Shown here: positions 54,351 to 63,730 of the stretch, piece by piece
Layout of the letters: every line of letters begins with the position of its first letter
How positions within the stretch are numbered: position 1 is the first letter of the stretch
Assembly (NCBI RefSeq): GCF_903166585.1
Contig: NZ_CAESCM010000004.1
Location: forward strand, 278,053 to 342,052
Direction: 5' to 3'
Origin: Pedobacter ghigonis
GTDB lineage: Bacteria > Bacteroidota > Bacteroidia > Sphingobacteriales > Sphingobacteriaceae
DNA length: 64,000 nt
Notes under the pieces: generated by a model
Told to the model about the DNA's origin: nothing
What the model saw: the letters and a program-made list of their open reading frames with translations, nothing else
Database searches by the model: none
Position numbers and translations under genes: made by a program

Positions 54351-55103
54351 ATGAAATTTTTTGTTATCCTTATTCTGGCTTTCGGCTTCAGTACCGCACT
54401 TTATGCACAAACCAAACCTGTGCAAGGCATTGTTATTGACAAAGAAACCAAACAGCGACTGGCGAAAGTTTACATCTATAACATCCGCACAGGCGACGGG
54501 CTCTATAACAACACTAAAGGCGAGTTTAGTACTTTTGCCATTCCGGGCGATACCCTGGTTGCCGCTTTATCGGGCTACGGCGTAGATACAATAGTATTTA
54601 AAGGTCAAACGGCAGCATACTTCCAGCTTAAATCGCTGGGTATCCGTTTACGTGATGTGGTTATCCAGCAGAAACGCCTTACGCCACAGCAACTGTACGA
54701 AAAAAATGTTCAGGAATACCGCTACCAAACCATGAAGGGCAGCAGCAAAGACCTGTTAAACTTAGGTAATGGTGGCGTAGGCTTAGGTATCGATGCCATT
54801 TACAACCTCTTGAGCAGGCAAGGTAGAAATGCTCGTCATTTGCAAAAAATCCTCGAAAAAGATTACCGCGAAGATTTGATCGATTACCGTTTTAATGCCA
54901 ATTTGGTACGTCAGGTATTGGGTATTAAAGATGATGAGCTTACCGATTTTATGCAGCAATACCGGCCAACATACCAGTTTGTACTCGATGCGGATGATTA
55001 TGCCTTTAATATGTTTATCCGCAATGCCTACAAAAGTTACCGGATAAATCCAAAAGCATTGCAATTGCCTCCATTGCCTAAAATAACCATCGAGAAGCTG
55101 TGA
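54351..55103 (+). CDS. Carboxypeptidase-regulatory-like domain protein
   Basis: A 250-aa exported protein with signal peptide ending LYAQ (about 1-19). Residues about 20-100 are a carboxypeptidase-regulatory-like beta-sandwich (VQGIVIDKETKQRLAKVYIYNI, NTKGEFSTFAIPGDTLVAALSGYG). The rest is helical (LTPQQLYEKNVQEYRYQTMKG, DLIDYRFNANLVRQVLGIKDDELTDFMQQYRP) with no known catalytic motif. The stop overlaps the start of the next gene (GTGA), so they are coupled. Confidence 0.8.
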   Translation: MKFFVILILAFGFSTALYAQTKPVQGIVIDKETKQRLAKVYIYNIRTGDGLYNNTKGEFSTFAIPGDTLVAALSGYGVDTIVFKGQTAAYFQLKSLGIRLRDVVIQQKRLTPQQLYEKNVQEYRYQTMKGSSKDLLNLGNGGVGLGIDAIYNLLSRQGRNARHLQKILEKDYREDLIDYRFNANLVRQVLGIKDDELTDFMQQYRPTYQFVLDADDYAFNMFIRNAYKSYRINPKALQLPPLPKITIEKL

Positions 55104-55423
55104 AAGCGCCCATCTTCATCGTTAAAAAGCTGCCGGCCGCCGGCATGGCCCTGTTTCCATTCATACTGGTTAAATCGGCAGGGCTTAAAAACGATGCAAC
55201 AATCATTAACCACGAAAAAATCCACCTGCGCCAGCAACTCGAATTACTTATTCTGCCTTTTTATATCTGCTACCTGCTCAACTATTTCGTAAACCTGATG
55301 AAATACCGGAACCACCATCTGGCCTACCGGAACATCATTTTTGAAAAAGAAGCATACAACCACGAGCACAATCTGCAATACCTTAAAAATGGCAGTTGGT
55401 ACGGTTGGTTGAAAAAGATATGA
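55100..55423 (+). CDS. Small HExxH protein, minigluzincin-like
   Basis: A 107-aa protein starting with GTG that overlaps the previous stop by four bases. It contains INHEKIHLRQQ (H38-E39-x-x-H42, a zincin motif), a hydrophobic helix (LLILPFYICYLLNYFVNL, about 49-66), and then FEKEAYNHEHN with an acidic residue about 43 after the first His, where gluzincins carry their third zinc ligand. No signal peptide. Related small proteins are left as hypothetical in my experience; peptidase activity is inference from the motif spacing. Confidence 0.6.
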   Translation: MKAPIFIVKKLPAAGMALFPFILVKSAGLKNDATIINHEKIHLRQQLELLILPFYICYLLNYFVNLMKYRNHHLAYRNIIFEKEAYNHEHNLQYLKNGSWYGWLKKI

Positions 55424-55517
55424 AAGCGCTGTTTTACTGGCAAATGCAATTGTCATGCTGACAATCATTTTGTTAAATGCTTTTTATCTCTAAAAATTTT
55501 GTTTTTCTTTGTAAGTA

Positions 55518-56519
55518 ATGAAGAACTTTTTAGCTGCCATAGCCCTTATTCTAAGTCTCTGCTCTACAAAATTATATGCTCAGGAAATTGATACGATTCC
55601 GATCAATACCAAAGACCTGAACATAAAATTAAAACGCAGTCCGCTGCCGAGCAGACAAGGGCCGCTAAATTTCGAACCCGTAAAAATTAAACCGCTTGTT
55701 GTAAATGCCAAAATAAGTTACTGGAAAACCAGAACCAATATTGGTATTAACATTAACCAGGCGCAGTTTAGTGATAACTGGAAAGGTGGGGGTACAAACT
55801 CTATTGCAGTAGGCGGTTTGCTTAACTGGAAAGCAGAATACAATAAAAACAGCTATAGCTACGTAAGTGAGGTGGTTTTGCAATATGGCAAGATTAAAAA
55901 CAAAGACCAGCTGCAAAAGAAAACCAACGATCGTATCTTCTGGGATAATAAAGCATCATTCCAATTATCAAAAAGCTGGTATTTCTTCGGATCGGTGAGT
56001 TTCGAATCGCAGTTTGATAGCGGCTACAGGTACTATAGAGACGGTAACGGCGATGAGCAACAAGTGCTTATTTCGAGGTTTATGGCCCCGGGTTATTTGA
56101 CCGAATCGATCGGTTTTGAGTACAAACCTGTAAAATATTTCTCTACCCGTATTGGTACCGGTACCGCAAGGCAGACCTTTGTGCTCGATACAGCTGTTTA
56201 CGATAAAAAACCAAATGTTTACGGGGTTGATAAAGGCAAGAAATTCCGCAACGAACTCGCTTTCCAGGTAGTAAGTGCTTTTGATAAGGATATTTTTACC
56301 AATACCAACCTTAAGGCCCGTTACCTGATGTTTGTTCCATATGAAAACATTGGCTGGTCGCGAATTGACCACCGTTTGGATGTTGCGCTTACTGCAAAAA
56401 TTAACCGTTTTATGAACACCAGCTTAACCGGAGTAGTATTATTTGATAAAGATACTGATGTAAATATTCAAGCCAGTCAAACCCTGGCGCTGGGCTTTGC
56501 CTTTACCTTTCCGAGGTAG
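55518..56519 (+). CDS. DUF3078 outer-membrane-type protein
   Basis: A 333-aa protein with signal peptide ending LYAQE (about 1-22). From about residue 65 a beta-barrel-like series begins with the DUF3078 pattern WKTRTNIGININQAQFSDNWKGGG, then KNSYSYVSEVVLQYGKIKN and FFGSVSFESQFDSGY, ending ALGFAFTFPR with alternating aromatic residues. Likely an outer-membrane beta-barrel; function unknown. Confidence 0.85.
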   Translation: MKNFLAAIALILSLCSTKLYAQEIDTIPINTKDLNIKLKRSPLPSRQGPLNFEPVKIKPLVVNAKISYWKTRTNIGININQAQFSDNWKGGGTNSIAVGGLLNWKAEYNKNSYSYVSEVVLQYGKIKNKDQLQKKTNDRIFWDNKASFQLSKSWYFFGSVSFESQFDSGYRYYRDGNGDEQQVLISRFMAPGYLTESIGFEYKPVKYFSTRIGTGTARQTFVLDTAVYDKKPNVYGVDKGKKFRNELAFQVVSAFDKDIFTNTNLKARYLMFVPYENIGWSRIDHRLDVALTAKINRFMNTSLTGVVLFDKDTDVNIQASQTLALGFAFTFPR

Positions 56520-56532
56520 CGGTATATAAATT

Positions 56533-56569
56533 AAAAAAAGACCACAGTTTACGCTGTGGTCTTTTTTTT
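56533..56569. terminator. Bidirectional terminator
   Basis: GACCACAG (56540-56547) pairs with CTGTGGTC (56554-56561). A run of A lies before and a run of eight T after. It serves the convergent DUF3078 and SIP genes. Confidence 0.9.
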
Positions 56570-56580
56570 AGCCCATTTTT

Positions 56581-57315
56581 TTAAGCTCCGCCGCCAACTT
56601 TACCAATTTCCCAGTAAGGCATGGTAATCATCTGGCTGAAGCGTACACCCCGTTGTTTAAGGTATTTTTTAAACTGTTGTACCGATTTTGCGCGCCCGGT
56701 GAGATAGAAGGTAGCATTTTGCCACATTTCCCAGCACATAGGATGCATATTATCCATCCAGGTTATCGCATTTTGTGCCGGCGCGCTCAAATCTGATGGT
56801 ACCACATCAATCAACAGGTTAATGTGATCAACCGAATCGAAATTTTCTTCCTGCAATTCCAATACACCGAAATACTCTACATCCTCATCTAATGCTTTTT
56901 TTCCCAGCGACTCGTACAGCCCCATGCTGGTTTCATCTCCAAAGAAGAAATGCTGATTGGAAGCTTCGTTGTACTTTACCCTTGCGCGGTCGGCAATAAG
57001 CTTTAAATGATCGCCTTTTTGGATATTAGCGGCAAAATTAAATCCGGGTCCTTGCTGGTTTAAATAAAAAATAACCTCGCAGGTATCGTTTTCATGATCG
57101 AAAGCCGATAAGGTATAGTGACGGTACTCGTTGGCATTTACCCTAAAAAGCACCTCGTTGCCCGGCATAAATTTCGCGTCGAAAAAATCGCCCTTAAAGG
57201 TGATACATTTCAGGTTGCTGCTGAGCATTTTTGTTTCTACAACCTCTACAGCGTATATTTTGTTGCTGATCACCTTTTCCATTGTGTTGACCAGCCATGA
57301 TGGTAACTTAGGCAT
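56581..57315 (-). CDS. Siderophore-interacting-protein-family flavoprotein
   Basis: FAD-binding reductase-like protein (244 aa) of the SIP family, which typically reduces ferric-siderophores with NAD(P)H in the cytoplasm. The FAD motif is EYRHYTLSAF (R-x-Y-T/S). HFFFGDETSMGLYESL marks the nucleotide-binding half, and YLTGRAKSVQQFKKYLKQRG lies near the end. ATG 57315 (MPKLPSWLVN) is chosen; a TTG ten codons up is possible. A -7-like box (complement of 57343-57350) and a tandem repeat operator precede it, shared with the divergent AraC gene. Confidence 0.85.
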   Translation of the reverse strand: MPKLPSWLVNTMEKVISNKIYAVEVVETKMLSSNLKCITFKGDFFDAKFMPGNEVLFRVNANEYRHYTLSAFDHENDTCEVIFYLNQQGPGFNFAANIQKGDHLKLIADRARVKYNEASNQHFFFGDETSMGLYESLGKKALDEDVEYFGVLELQEENFDSVDHINLLIDVVPSDLSAPAQNAITWMDNMHPMCWEMWQNATFYLTGRAKSVQQFKKYLKQRGVRFSQMITMPYWEIGKVGGGA

Positions 57316-57342
57316 CGTATTAATTTGTTTAGTAACTTTGAA

Positions 57343-57409
57343 CAAAAGTAGTTGTCTAACAAACGGATCTTTTTATACCAAAAGGATTAAAGTTTATATC
57401 AAAAGGATT
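57343..57409. promoter_or_regulatory. Direct-repeat operator between SIP and AraC genes
   Basis: Two 17-base direct repeats, TTTATACCAAAAGGATT (57372-57388) and TTTATATCAAAAGGATT (57393-57409), differ at one base and start 21 bases apart (two helical turns). On the minus strand a TACTTTTG -7 box (complement of 57343-57350) would place the repeats at about -35 to -75 of the SIP promoter, where AraC-type activators bind. The second repeat ends two bases before the araC start, so autoregulation is possible too. Confidence 0.65.
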
Positions 57410-57411
57410 TT

Positions 57412-58401
57412 ATGGCCCTAAATATTTATGACGGCGACGAGAGATATTATGTTGTAGGGAACAAACTCGACAATAATGCACTTAATCAGGCCCTTGTAAC
57501 CGAGCGGAGGGATAAATATAGCTTTCCGTTTGGCGATGCAGAGATTGTGGAGATCGCTTTTTCGGGAATTTATATTGTTTACGGCGATATGCTGGTAAAG
57601 AAGAGCCGCCTGCGCATCAAATCTTTTGATGAACCTGATATGGTTGAGCTACATTTTTCGATTATGGGAGGGGGGATTATGGAAAATTACCTCACCAACA
57701 AACGCCTGGATATTAAAGCCAATCAACACAATATTATCTACAGCCCTGATTTTGATGGAATGGCCGAGTTTACGGTAGGTGGCCCGCATAAATTCTTTGA
57801 AGTAAACTTCGAACGGTCGCGCTTTATTGATTTAACGAGCGAAAGCAGTACGTTATTAAGGAATTTTGCCGAAAACATCATGAATAACCGTTCGGTAGAA
57901 ATTTCATCGGAAAATCTGCCCATCAGTTTGGCCATGCACAGCTGTATCAACGATATTATGAACTGCCATTTCACAGGTGGATTAAAATTATTGTTCCTTC
58001 AATCTAAATGTTTGGAGCTTTTGGCGCTACAGGCACAGGCTTTTGAAGAGGCGGCTAAGAAAACAGAGCGCCCGGCATTAAAATCGGCTTACGATAAAGA
58101 ACGGATTTATTATGCGAGAGAATACTTGTTGGCAAATGCCTGCAAACCACCTTCTTTAACCGAACTGGCAAAAATAGCCGGTATAAACGAGTTTAAACTA
58201 AAACAGGGCTTTAAGGAAACATTTGGCAACTCTGTTTTTGCTTACCTGAGCGACTATAGACTCATGAAAGCAAAAGAGCTTTTGGCCGATAAACAGGTCG
58301 ACATTAAAAATATCTCTGAGGATTTAGGTTACTCATCGGTACAGCATTTTAACAAGGCCTTTACCCGGAAATTTGGCTTAAGCCCCGGCAAAGCGCGGTA
58401 A
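57412..58401 (+). CDS. AraC-family transcriptional regulator
   Basis: A 329-aa regulator. Residues about 1-210 are an effector/dimerisation region without a named fold (SIMGGGIMENYLTNKRLDIKANQHNIIYSPDF). Residues about 230-329 hold the double helix-turn-helix AraC domain (SLTELAKIAGINEFKLKQGFKETFGNSVFAYLSDYRLMKAKELL and IKNISEDLGYSSVQHFNKAFTRKFGLSP). It is divergent from the SIP gene across a direct-repeat operator, so iron-siderophore-linked control of SIP is the simplest reading, similar in idea to PchR-type regulators. Confidence 0.9.
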   Translation: MALNIYDGDERYYVVGNKLDNNALNQALVTERRDKYSFPFGDAEIVEIAFSGIYIVYGDMLVKKSRLRIKSFDEPDMVELHFSIMGGGIMENYLTNKRLDIKANQHNIIYSPDFDGMAEFTVGGPHKFFEVNFERSRFIDLTSESSTLLRNFAENIMNNRSVEISSENLPISLAMHSCINDIMNCHFTGGLKLLFLQSKCLELLALQAQAFEEAAKKTERPALKSAYDKERIYYAREYLLANACKPPSLTELAKIAGINEFKLKQGFKETFGNSVFAYLSDYRLMKAKELLADKQVDIKNISEDLGYSSVQHFNKAFTRKFGLSPGKAR

Positions 58402-58438
58402 TATTTGCGATGGGTTTAACCCCATCGAATATAAGTTT

Positions 58439-60859
58439 TTAGCTTTTTTTACGTTTCTTCTTCAAATCCAAATAATCCACATAGTACAAAACCTTAATCG
58501 ATAAACTGTTATTTTGAGGAGCATTTAAAATCCCGCTCAGGTTCTTGTTGTAACGCTGTGTATAAAAAGTATCGTAAGTTTCGGCAGCATCTTTATACGA
58601 AAGCGAAAGTGTACTTCCGGGTGCAAACTGCCAGGTATAAATTAAATCGATGTTAAAAACATTGTAATTGCGGTCCATTCCGGTTAATGATGCGCCCTGA
58701 TAATCGGTTAAGTTACCATCTGGCTTAAGCAGGTAAAATTCCTTATTCCTTCTGTCGCTCCAGTAGTGTCGCAACACCACAGTAATCCCCATCAGGTTGG
58801 TAAAAGTATATTTGGCATCGAACGAGTTTTCTACCGTTCGGCGATCATACCTTGAAAAAATAGCTTGATTGCCTTGTGTAGTAACCCAGTTTACATAGTT
58901 GTAATTCGGGTTAAAGTTTAAATCCAATCCAAACGCAACTTTATCGTTAAGCCTTAAGTTTTGAAAAAAGTAAAAGTTATACATTTTACCTTTAAAAAGC
59001 TGTTGTTCAAAAAAGCGTATGTTTCCGCCAAAATTATACGCTTTGGCGCGGTTGGGATTGATGTACAAACTTACACCATAATTTTCGGGAGCGTGGTAAA
59101 CCTGCCCGTTCCTTGCTTCGTAAAAATCGTTGCTTTTTCTGTCCCAGCTTACATCCAGCTCTGCCGACCACTGGTTTTTAAACTGAACCCAATACCCTCC
59201 GTTAAAACCAATTTTTTGATAAGCTGCTGGAATCGCCCTACGCGAATAGTTTAAATTTAGCCAGCTTTCAAATTGATTGTACCATTTGCTGGGTTTGTAT
59301 ATGTTGTAGCCAACGCCAATGCGCTGATCCAAAAAGTTATTGTTGGTAAAGAAACCCATATCCGATGGATCGAATTTATTATCGGCATATACCTGGTTGT
59401 AGCTCCAGGTAAAGTTACCGCTCTGTTTCCCAAACCGCAGTGTATAGCTGTAACCGGTACTGCTTTCTTCGCCCCTCAAATAGCTCATTTTAGCACCACC
59501 GTTTACGAAATATTTATTGTTTTTGTTATTTAAATTGAAAAGGAGCGCGCTCACATTCGCATCGTAAGCAGAGCCTTGCCGCAAAACATTGGTATTGATA
59601 AAAGTGGCCGAACTGTTGTTTTTTAAAGATTGATCGAAAACCAGGATGTTGTAATTGGTTAAGGGCTGTGTTTCTACCTCACGAAGGTTACCCTGTGCGT
59701 CTTCCACTTCCGTCTGCATGCTGTTGGTAATGGCATTAAAAATACCGATGCCCAAACCCTTTGCCGTACGCCCCGAAATTTTGGTAGCATTTAAAACCTT
59801 GGCCTCGGTTTGGTCTTTCACAATTTTATCGTTTCCAACCCCGCTGTAATTGTAATAGGCCGGTATAGAGCCAATCCGTTTTGAATAAAATAAATCGCCT
59901 TTGTTAAATAACTCGGTTCCTTCGGTAAAAAACTGCCGGTTTTCATTAAACTTTACCTCAAAAGGGGTAAGATTAAGAATGCGGTTATCTGATTGCACCT
60001 GACCAAAATCGGGCACCAAAGTCATATCCAGAGTAAAACTGTTGTTAATACCATATTTCACATCCATACCGCCATTGAAACGCGAAGTTGTGTTTTTAAC
60101 CCCCGGTTGATTTATAGGGTAGTGGTTTACGTAGGCAGACAGGTATGGCGAAAAAGAAAGCCGCAAGGGTGGTTTAATGTCTTTAATACCTGTCCAAAGC
60201 CCTTCCTGATTGATAAAACCATTTACCTTTGGGTCAACAAAATTCCAGAAGGTTTGGGTATTGCTGCGCTGTATCCTGCGGCTGAAATTTAATCCCCAGT
60301 TCTGTACATCCTTGCCTGAAAAGCGCAGGGCAGAGTAAGGAATTTTCATTTCGCAGGTCCAGCCTTTATCGTCGATTTTAACTGCACTTTCCCAAACTGC
60401 ATTCCAGTTTTCGTCTTCATTACCTACTTGCGAGTATTTGGCATCGAACTGCACACCTGCAGCGGTAACAAAAAAGCCATTGCCATTCATTTTATCGTAA
60501 AAGGGATCGACAATAATGGAGATGAAATCGGCATTTCCAATATTATCCCTCGAAACCAACTCATGCGAAACACTATCCGGGCTATCGTACATGCGTGCAT
60601 AAACGTAAATGGCCACATCATCGTAAAGCACCTTCATTTCGGTACGCCGATCAGCGGTTTCTACCTTCCCAGGGTGAGGCCTGATCTGAAAAAAATCGGT
60701 AGCAACCGGAACATCTCTCCAGCAGGCATCGTCTAAAACACCATCAATTTTAGGGCTTTCAAGCGTTCTTTTAGCGGCTAAATGCTTTTGTTTGGTAATA
60801 TCCTGGGCCTTGCAAAAAGCACATATCAATAGTAAAACCGGGAGGATGCAGCGCTTCAT
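58439..60859 (-). CDS. DUF5916 protein with N-terminal CBM9-like domain
   Basis: An 806-aa exported protein: signal peptide ending AFCKAQ (about 1-19). A CBM9-like beta-sandwich follows at about 35-215 (PKIDGVLDDACWRDVPVATDF, VAIYVYARMYDSPD, WTCEMKIPYSALRF), then the DUF5916 barrel (about 235-800, FTLDMTLVPDFGQVQSDNRILNLTPFEVKFNENRQFFTEG) with many alternating aromatic strands. Probably an outer-membrane protein of unknown function. Its last residues are basic (KKKRKKS). Monocistronic and divergent from ffh. Confidence 0.88.
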   Translation of the reverse strand: MKRCILPVLLLICAFCKAQDITKQKHLAAKRTLESPKIDGVLDDACWRDVPVATDFFQIRPHPGKVETADRRTEMKVLYDDVAIYVYARMYDSPDSVSHELVSRDNIGNADFISIIVDPFYDKMNGNGFFVTAAGVQFDAKYSQVGNEDENWNAVWESAVKIDDKGWTCEMKIPYSALRFSGKDVQNWGLNFSRRIQRSNTQTFWNFVDPKVNGFINQEGLWTGIKDIKPPLRLSFSPYLSAYVNHYPINQPGVKNTTSRFNGGMDVKYGINNSFTLDMTLVPDFGQVQSDNRILNLTPFEVKFNENRQFFTEGTELFNKGDLFYSKRIGSIPAYYNYSGVGNDKIVKDQTEAKVLNATKISGRTAKGLGIGIFNAITNSMQTEVEDAQGNLREVETQPLTNYNILVFDQSLKNNSSATFINTNVLRQGSAYDANVSALLFNLNNKNNKYFVNGGAKMSYLRGEESSTGYSYTLRFGKQSGNFTWSYNQVYADNKFDPSDMGFFTNNNFLDQRIGVGYNIYKPSKWYNQFESWLNLNYSRRAIPAAYQKIGFNGGYWVQFKNQWSAELDVSWDRKSNDFYEARNGQVYHAPENYGVSLYINPNRAKAYNFGGNIRFFEQQLFKGKMYNFYFFQNLRLNDKVAFGLDLNFNPNYNYVNWVTTQGNQAIFSRYDRRTVENSFDAKYTFTNLMGITVVLRHYWSDRRNKEFYLLKPDGNLTDYQGASLTGMDRNYNVFNIDLIYTWQFAPGSTLSLSYKDAAETYDTFYTQRYNKNLSGILNAPQNNSLSIKVLYYVDYLDLKKKRKKS

Positions 60860-60981
60860 TCGTTTAAGTTAATCGGGTATAAGACTAACTCTCCGGGAAA
60901 ATGTTGCATCAAAACAGAAATATAATCGCCCGGCCATAAAGTTTTGACTTTGAGTTGCTAAGATTTACAATCAAAATTTGA

Positions 60982-60989
60982 TACATTTG
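60982..60989 (+). promoter_or_regulatory. Possible -7 box of ffh
   Basis: TACATTTG exactly matches TAnnTTTG, 62 bases before the ffh start. The -33 TTTG is not at the standard spacing (the closest, 60949-60952, is 29 bases away). Confidence 0.4.
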
Positions 60990-61050
60990 CCTTTTATTAA
61001 AAACAAGTAGCTTTTTGCCATCCGGCACTAAGCCTTTAGCTTAAAAAAAG

Positions 61051-62388
61051 ATGTTTGATAATTTACAGGACAAGCTAGACAGAGCGTTTAAAGTATTAAA
61101 AGGACAGGGCAGCATTACGGAAATCAACGTGGCAGAAACCATGAAAGAGATTCGTAAAGCATTATTAGATGCCGACGTTAACTATAAAACAGCAAAAGCA
61201 TTTACTGATGAGGTAAGGCAAAAAGCTTTGGGGCAAAATGTACTTACAGCGGTTTCGCCGGGTCAGTTGCTTACCAAAATCATGAACGATGAGCTTGCGG
61301 CCTTAATGGGCGGCGAGGTTACCGAATTAGATACCAAAACCAACCCAACCATTATTTTAATAGCAGGTTTAAACGGTGCGGGTAAAACCACATTTGCCGG
61401 TAAACTAGCCTTGCATTTAAAAGGTAAAGGCAAAAAACCTTTATTGGTTGCCGGCGACATGTACCGTCCTGCCGCTGTTGATCAGTTAGAGGTTTTAGGT
61501 ACCACAGTGGGCGTTTCTGTTTATGCCAACCGTGCTTCAAACGATCCGGTGGGTATTGCTTTAGAAGGTATTGCCCATGGTAAACAAAATGGAAATAATG
61601 TAATCATTATCGATACCGCCGGCCGTTTAGCGATCGACGAATCGTTGATGAACGAAATATCGGAGGTTAAAGCTAAAACCAATCCACACGAGATTTTATT
61701 TGTAGTGGATGCCATGACTGGTCAGGATGCCGTAAATACAGCAAAAGTATTTAACGACCGCTTAGACTTTACAGGTGTTGTTTTAACTAAATTAGATGGT
61801 GATACCCGCGGTGGTGCGGCCCTTTCAATTAAATCGGTTGTAAACAAACCGATCAAATTTATTGGTACAGGTGAGAAAATGGAAGCACTTGATGTTTTCT
61901 ATCCTGATCGTATGGCTTCGCGTATTTTGGGTATGGGTGATGTGGTTTCCCTTGTTGAACGTGCCCAAATGCAGTTCGACGAGAAAGAGGCGGCAGAACT
62001 CCAGAAAAAAATCCGTAAAAATAAATTCGATTTCAACGACTTCTATAACCAGATTCAGCAAATTAAGAAAATGGGTAACATGAAAGACTTGATGGGTATG
62101 ATTCCAGGTGTAGGTAAAATGATGAAGAACGTAGATATTCAGGACGATGCGTTTAAATCAATCGAAGCCATTATTAACTCGATGACTCCATTCGAAAAAG
62201 AAAATCCTGATGCCATCCAGCAAAGCCGCCGTTTACGCATTGCAAAAGGCTCGGGCAGCAAAGTAGAAGAAGTAAGCAAGCTGATTAAGCAGTTTGAAGA
62301 TATGCGCAAAATGATGAAGCAGTTTTCGAACCCGGCCGCAGCAGCAGCCATGATGAAAGGTATGCCTAAAATGCCGTTTGGAAGATAG
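61051..62388 (+). CDS. ffh: Signal recognition particle protein (SRP54)
   Basis: SRP GTPase (445 aa) that targets nascent membrane proteins to the Sec translocon with FtsY. The N domain is at 1-95 and the G domain has the P-loop GLNGAGKTT at 106-114. GDMYRPAAVDQL, DTAGR and TKLDGDTRGGAA complete the G motifs. The Met-rich M domain (about 325-445, KKMGNMKDLMGMIPGVGKMM and MMKGMPKMPFGR) binds SRP RNA and signal peptides. Full length. No SRP RNA gene is seen nearby. Confidence 0.96.
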   Translation: MFDNLQDKLDRAFKVLKGQGSITEINVAETMKEIRKALLDADVNYKTAKAFTDEVRQKALGQNVLTAVSPGQLLTKIMNDELAALMGGEVTELDTKTNPTIILIAGLNGAGKTTFAGKLALHLKGKGKKPLLVAGDMYRPAAVDQLEVLGTTVGVSVYANRASNDPVGIALEGIAHGKQNGNNVIIIDTAGRLAIDESLMNEISEVKAKTNPHEILFVVDAMTGQDAVNTAKVFNDRLDFTGVVLTKLDGDTRGGAALSIKSVVNKPIKFIGTGEKMEALDVFYPDRMASRILGMGDVVSLVERAQMQFDEKEAAELQKKIRKNKFDFNDFYNQIQQIKKMGNMKDLMGMIPGVGKMMKNVDIQDDAFKSIEAIINSMTPFEKENPDAIQQSRRLRIAKGSGSKVEEVSKLIKQFEDMRKMMKQFSNPAAAAAMMKGMPKMPFGR

Positions 62389-62430
62389 GGTTTAACTGAA
62401 AGCTTAAAGCGAGAATAATATATAGCACAT

Positions 62431-62466
62431 AAAAAAATCCCGATCAGAAATGGTTGGGATTTTTTT
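62431..62466. terminator. Bidirectional terminator after ffh
   Basis: ATCCCGATC (62437-62445) pairs with GGTTGGGAT (62452-62460) with two G-U pairs, flanked by A and T runs. Confidence 0.85.
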
Positions 62467-62578
62467 ATATGCTTTTCATTCTTGTTTAGTTAAAGCCTTG
62501 CCCCAGGCTTAATCCAGTAACGCAGGTAAAAAGCAGTTCCATATAATAAAGTTAACGAACTCTTATTCCAAAAAGTGA

Positions 62579-63364
62579 CTAATTGAATTTGATTGCGATA
62601 TCTAATTGAGTTCTAACTTTACTCCCTTGAAAAACACCTGGCTTCCATTTCTCAGAACTTGTTAGTAATCGTTTGGCTTCATTATCACAATAGATATCGA
62701 GTCCCTTCTTAACTTTAATATCAGAAAAGCTACCGTCTTTTTCGACAATCAATGACATAATTACAGTTCCCTTAATATTCTTTGCTTCAGACTCTTTTGG
62801 ATATTTTAGATTCGTTTTAATGTAATTATTCCATTCAGTATAGCCTTTTGGATACTCAGGCTGGGAATCTAGACTAATAAAATCAAAAACTTTATTCCCA
62901 AAATCTACTGGTGTATTTTTGGTAGCTGTATTGGGAATGGCAATATCTACTCTTGGCGATCCAATAATATTTGAATCTTCTTCTGGTGGTAGGCTTTTAT
63001 ATACATTATCAAAAAAAGTTTTTGTCTTATTCCATTCATTTAGATACTGTTTAGTTAAATCTTTCTCTCCAGAAAAAAAGAAAACATCGACATTTTTATC
63101 TTTGGCATTAATTTTTGTAACATATTTTTCATCTGCTATCACAAAAACATCCATGTTTTTTGGAACCAATAAATAATAAGTACCGTCTTCATTTATACCG
63201 CTCTTCCTATCCCTCAAACCTAATAATCTAATTGAACTATTTTTTAAAGTGTTTTTACCATCTAAAAAAATATGTCCGGTAACTCCAACAAATTCGTTCT
63301 TTTTTTGAGCTAAGCTGCAAAGTGTCAGGATTAATAAGTAAAAAGTAATCAATGTTTTTTTCAT
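62579..63364 (-). CDS. TonB C-terminal-domain protein
   Basis: A 261-aa exported protein: N-terminal hydrophobic signal ending LCSLAQ (about 1-19); a carboxypeptidase-regulatory-like beta-sandwich (about 22-80, VGVTGHIFLDGKNTLKNSSIRLLG); a linker; and a TonB_C domain at about 175-261 (YTEWNNYIKTNLKYPKESEAKNIKGTVIMSLIVEKDGSFSDIKVKKGL). It lacks a Pro-rich spacer and an obvious transmembrane anchor, so it is not a classical energy-transducing TonB. It may be a periplasmic protein reusing the fold. Monocistronic. Confidence 0.82.
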   Translation of the reverse strand: MKKTLITFYLLILTLCSLAQKKNEFVGVTGHIFLDGKNTLKNSSIRLLGLRDRKSGINEDGTYYLLVPKNMDVFVIADEKYVTKINAKDKNVDVFFFSGEKDLTKQYLNEWNKTKTFFDNVYKSLPPEEDSNIIGSPRVDIAIPNTATKNTPVDFGNKVFDFISLDSQPEYPKGYTEWNNYIKTNLKYPKESEAKNIKGTVIMSLIVEKDGSFSDIKVKKGLDIYCDNEAKRLLTSSEKWKPGVFQGSKVRTQLDIAIKFN

Positions 63365-63487
63365 GGTAAAAAAAGTGTTTTTAACTAAAGTATGGTAATT
63401 ACTTTATTAAAACAATTCTTATATTAGTCAATAAATATTCATCCCGAATAAATTTACATCCCACTTTATTTTATTAAAAAAAATTGA

Positions 63488-63730
63488 ATGCTTGTAAAAA
63501 CATACGGGAGTGCTGTTTATGGCGTAAATGCACTTACCATAACCATTGAAGTGAATATTAGTGCCGGTACCAAATACTACATGGTAGGCCTGCCCGATAA
63601 TGCTGTAAAAGAAAGCTTGCGGCGTGTGGCCAGTGCCATTACGGTTTCGGGCTTTAGAATGCCTAAACAAAAAATTATAGTTAACCTGGCGCCTGCCGAC
63701 CTTAAAAAAGAAGGTTCTTCTTACGAGTAA
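63488..63730 (+). pseudogene. comM: Truncated comM/yifB (Mg chelatase-like ATPase), first 80 codons
   Basis: The N-terminus of the YifB/ComM AAA+ helicase (MLVKTYGSAVYGVNALTITIEV ... MVGLPDNAVKESLRRVASAI ... VNLAPADLKKEGSSYE) is intact up to residue 80 and then meets a TAA. Full-length members have about 510 residues and continue Y-D-L-x-x-A-I-G after this point. The following bases belong to a transposase-like frame. So the gene is cut after the LKKEGSSY segment by a foreign sequence, by deletion or by a misjoin. Only the leading S5-like domain remains, without the AAA+ module. Confidence 0.85.
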
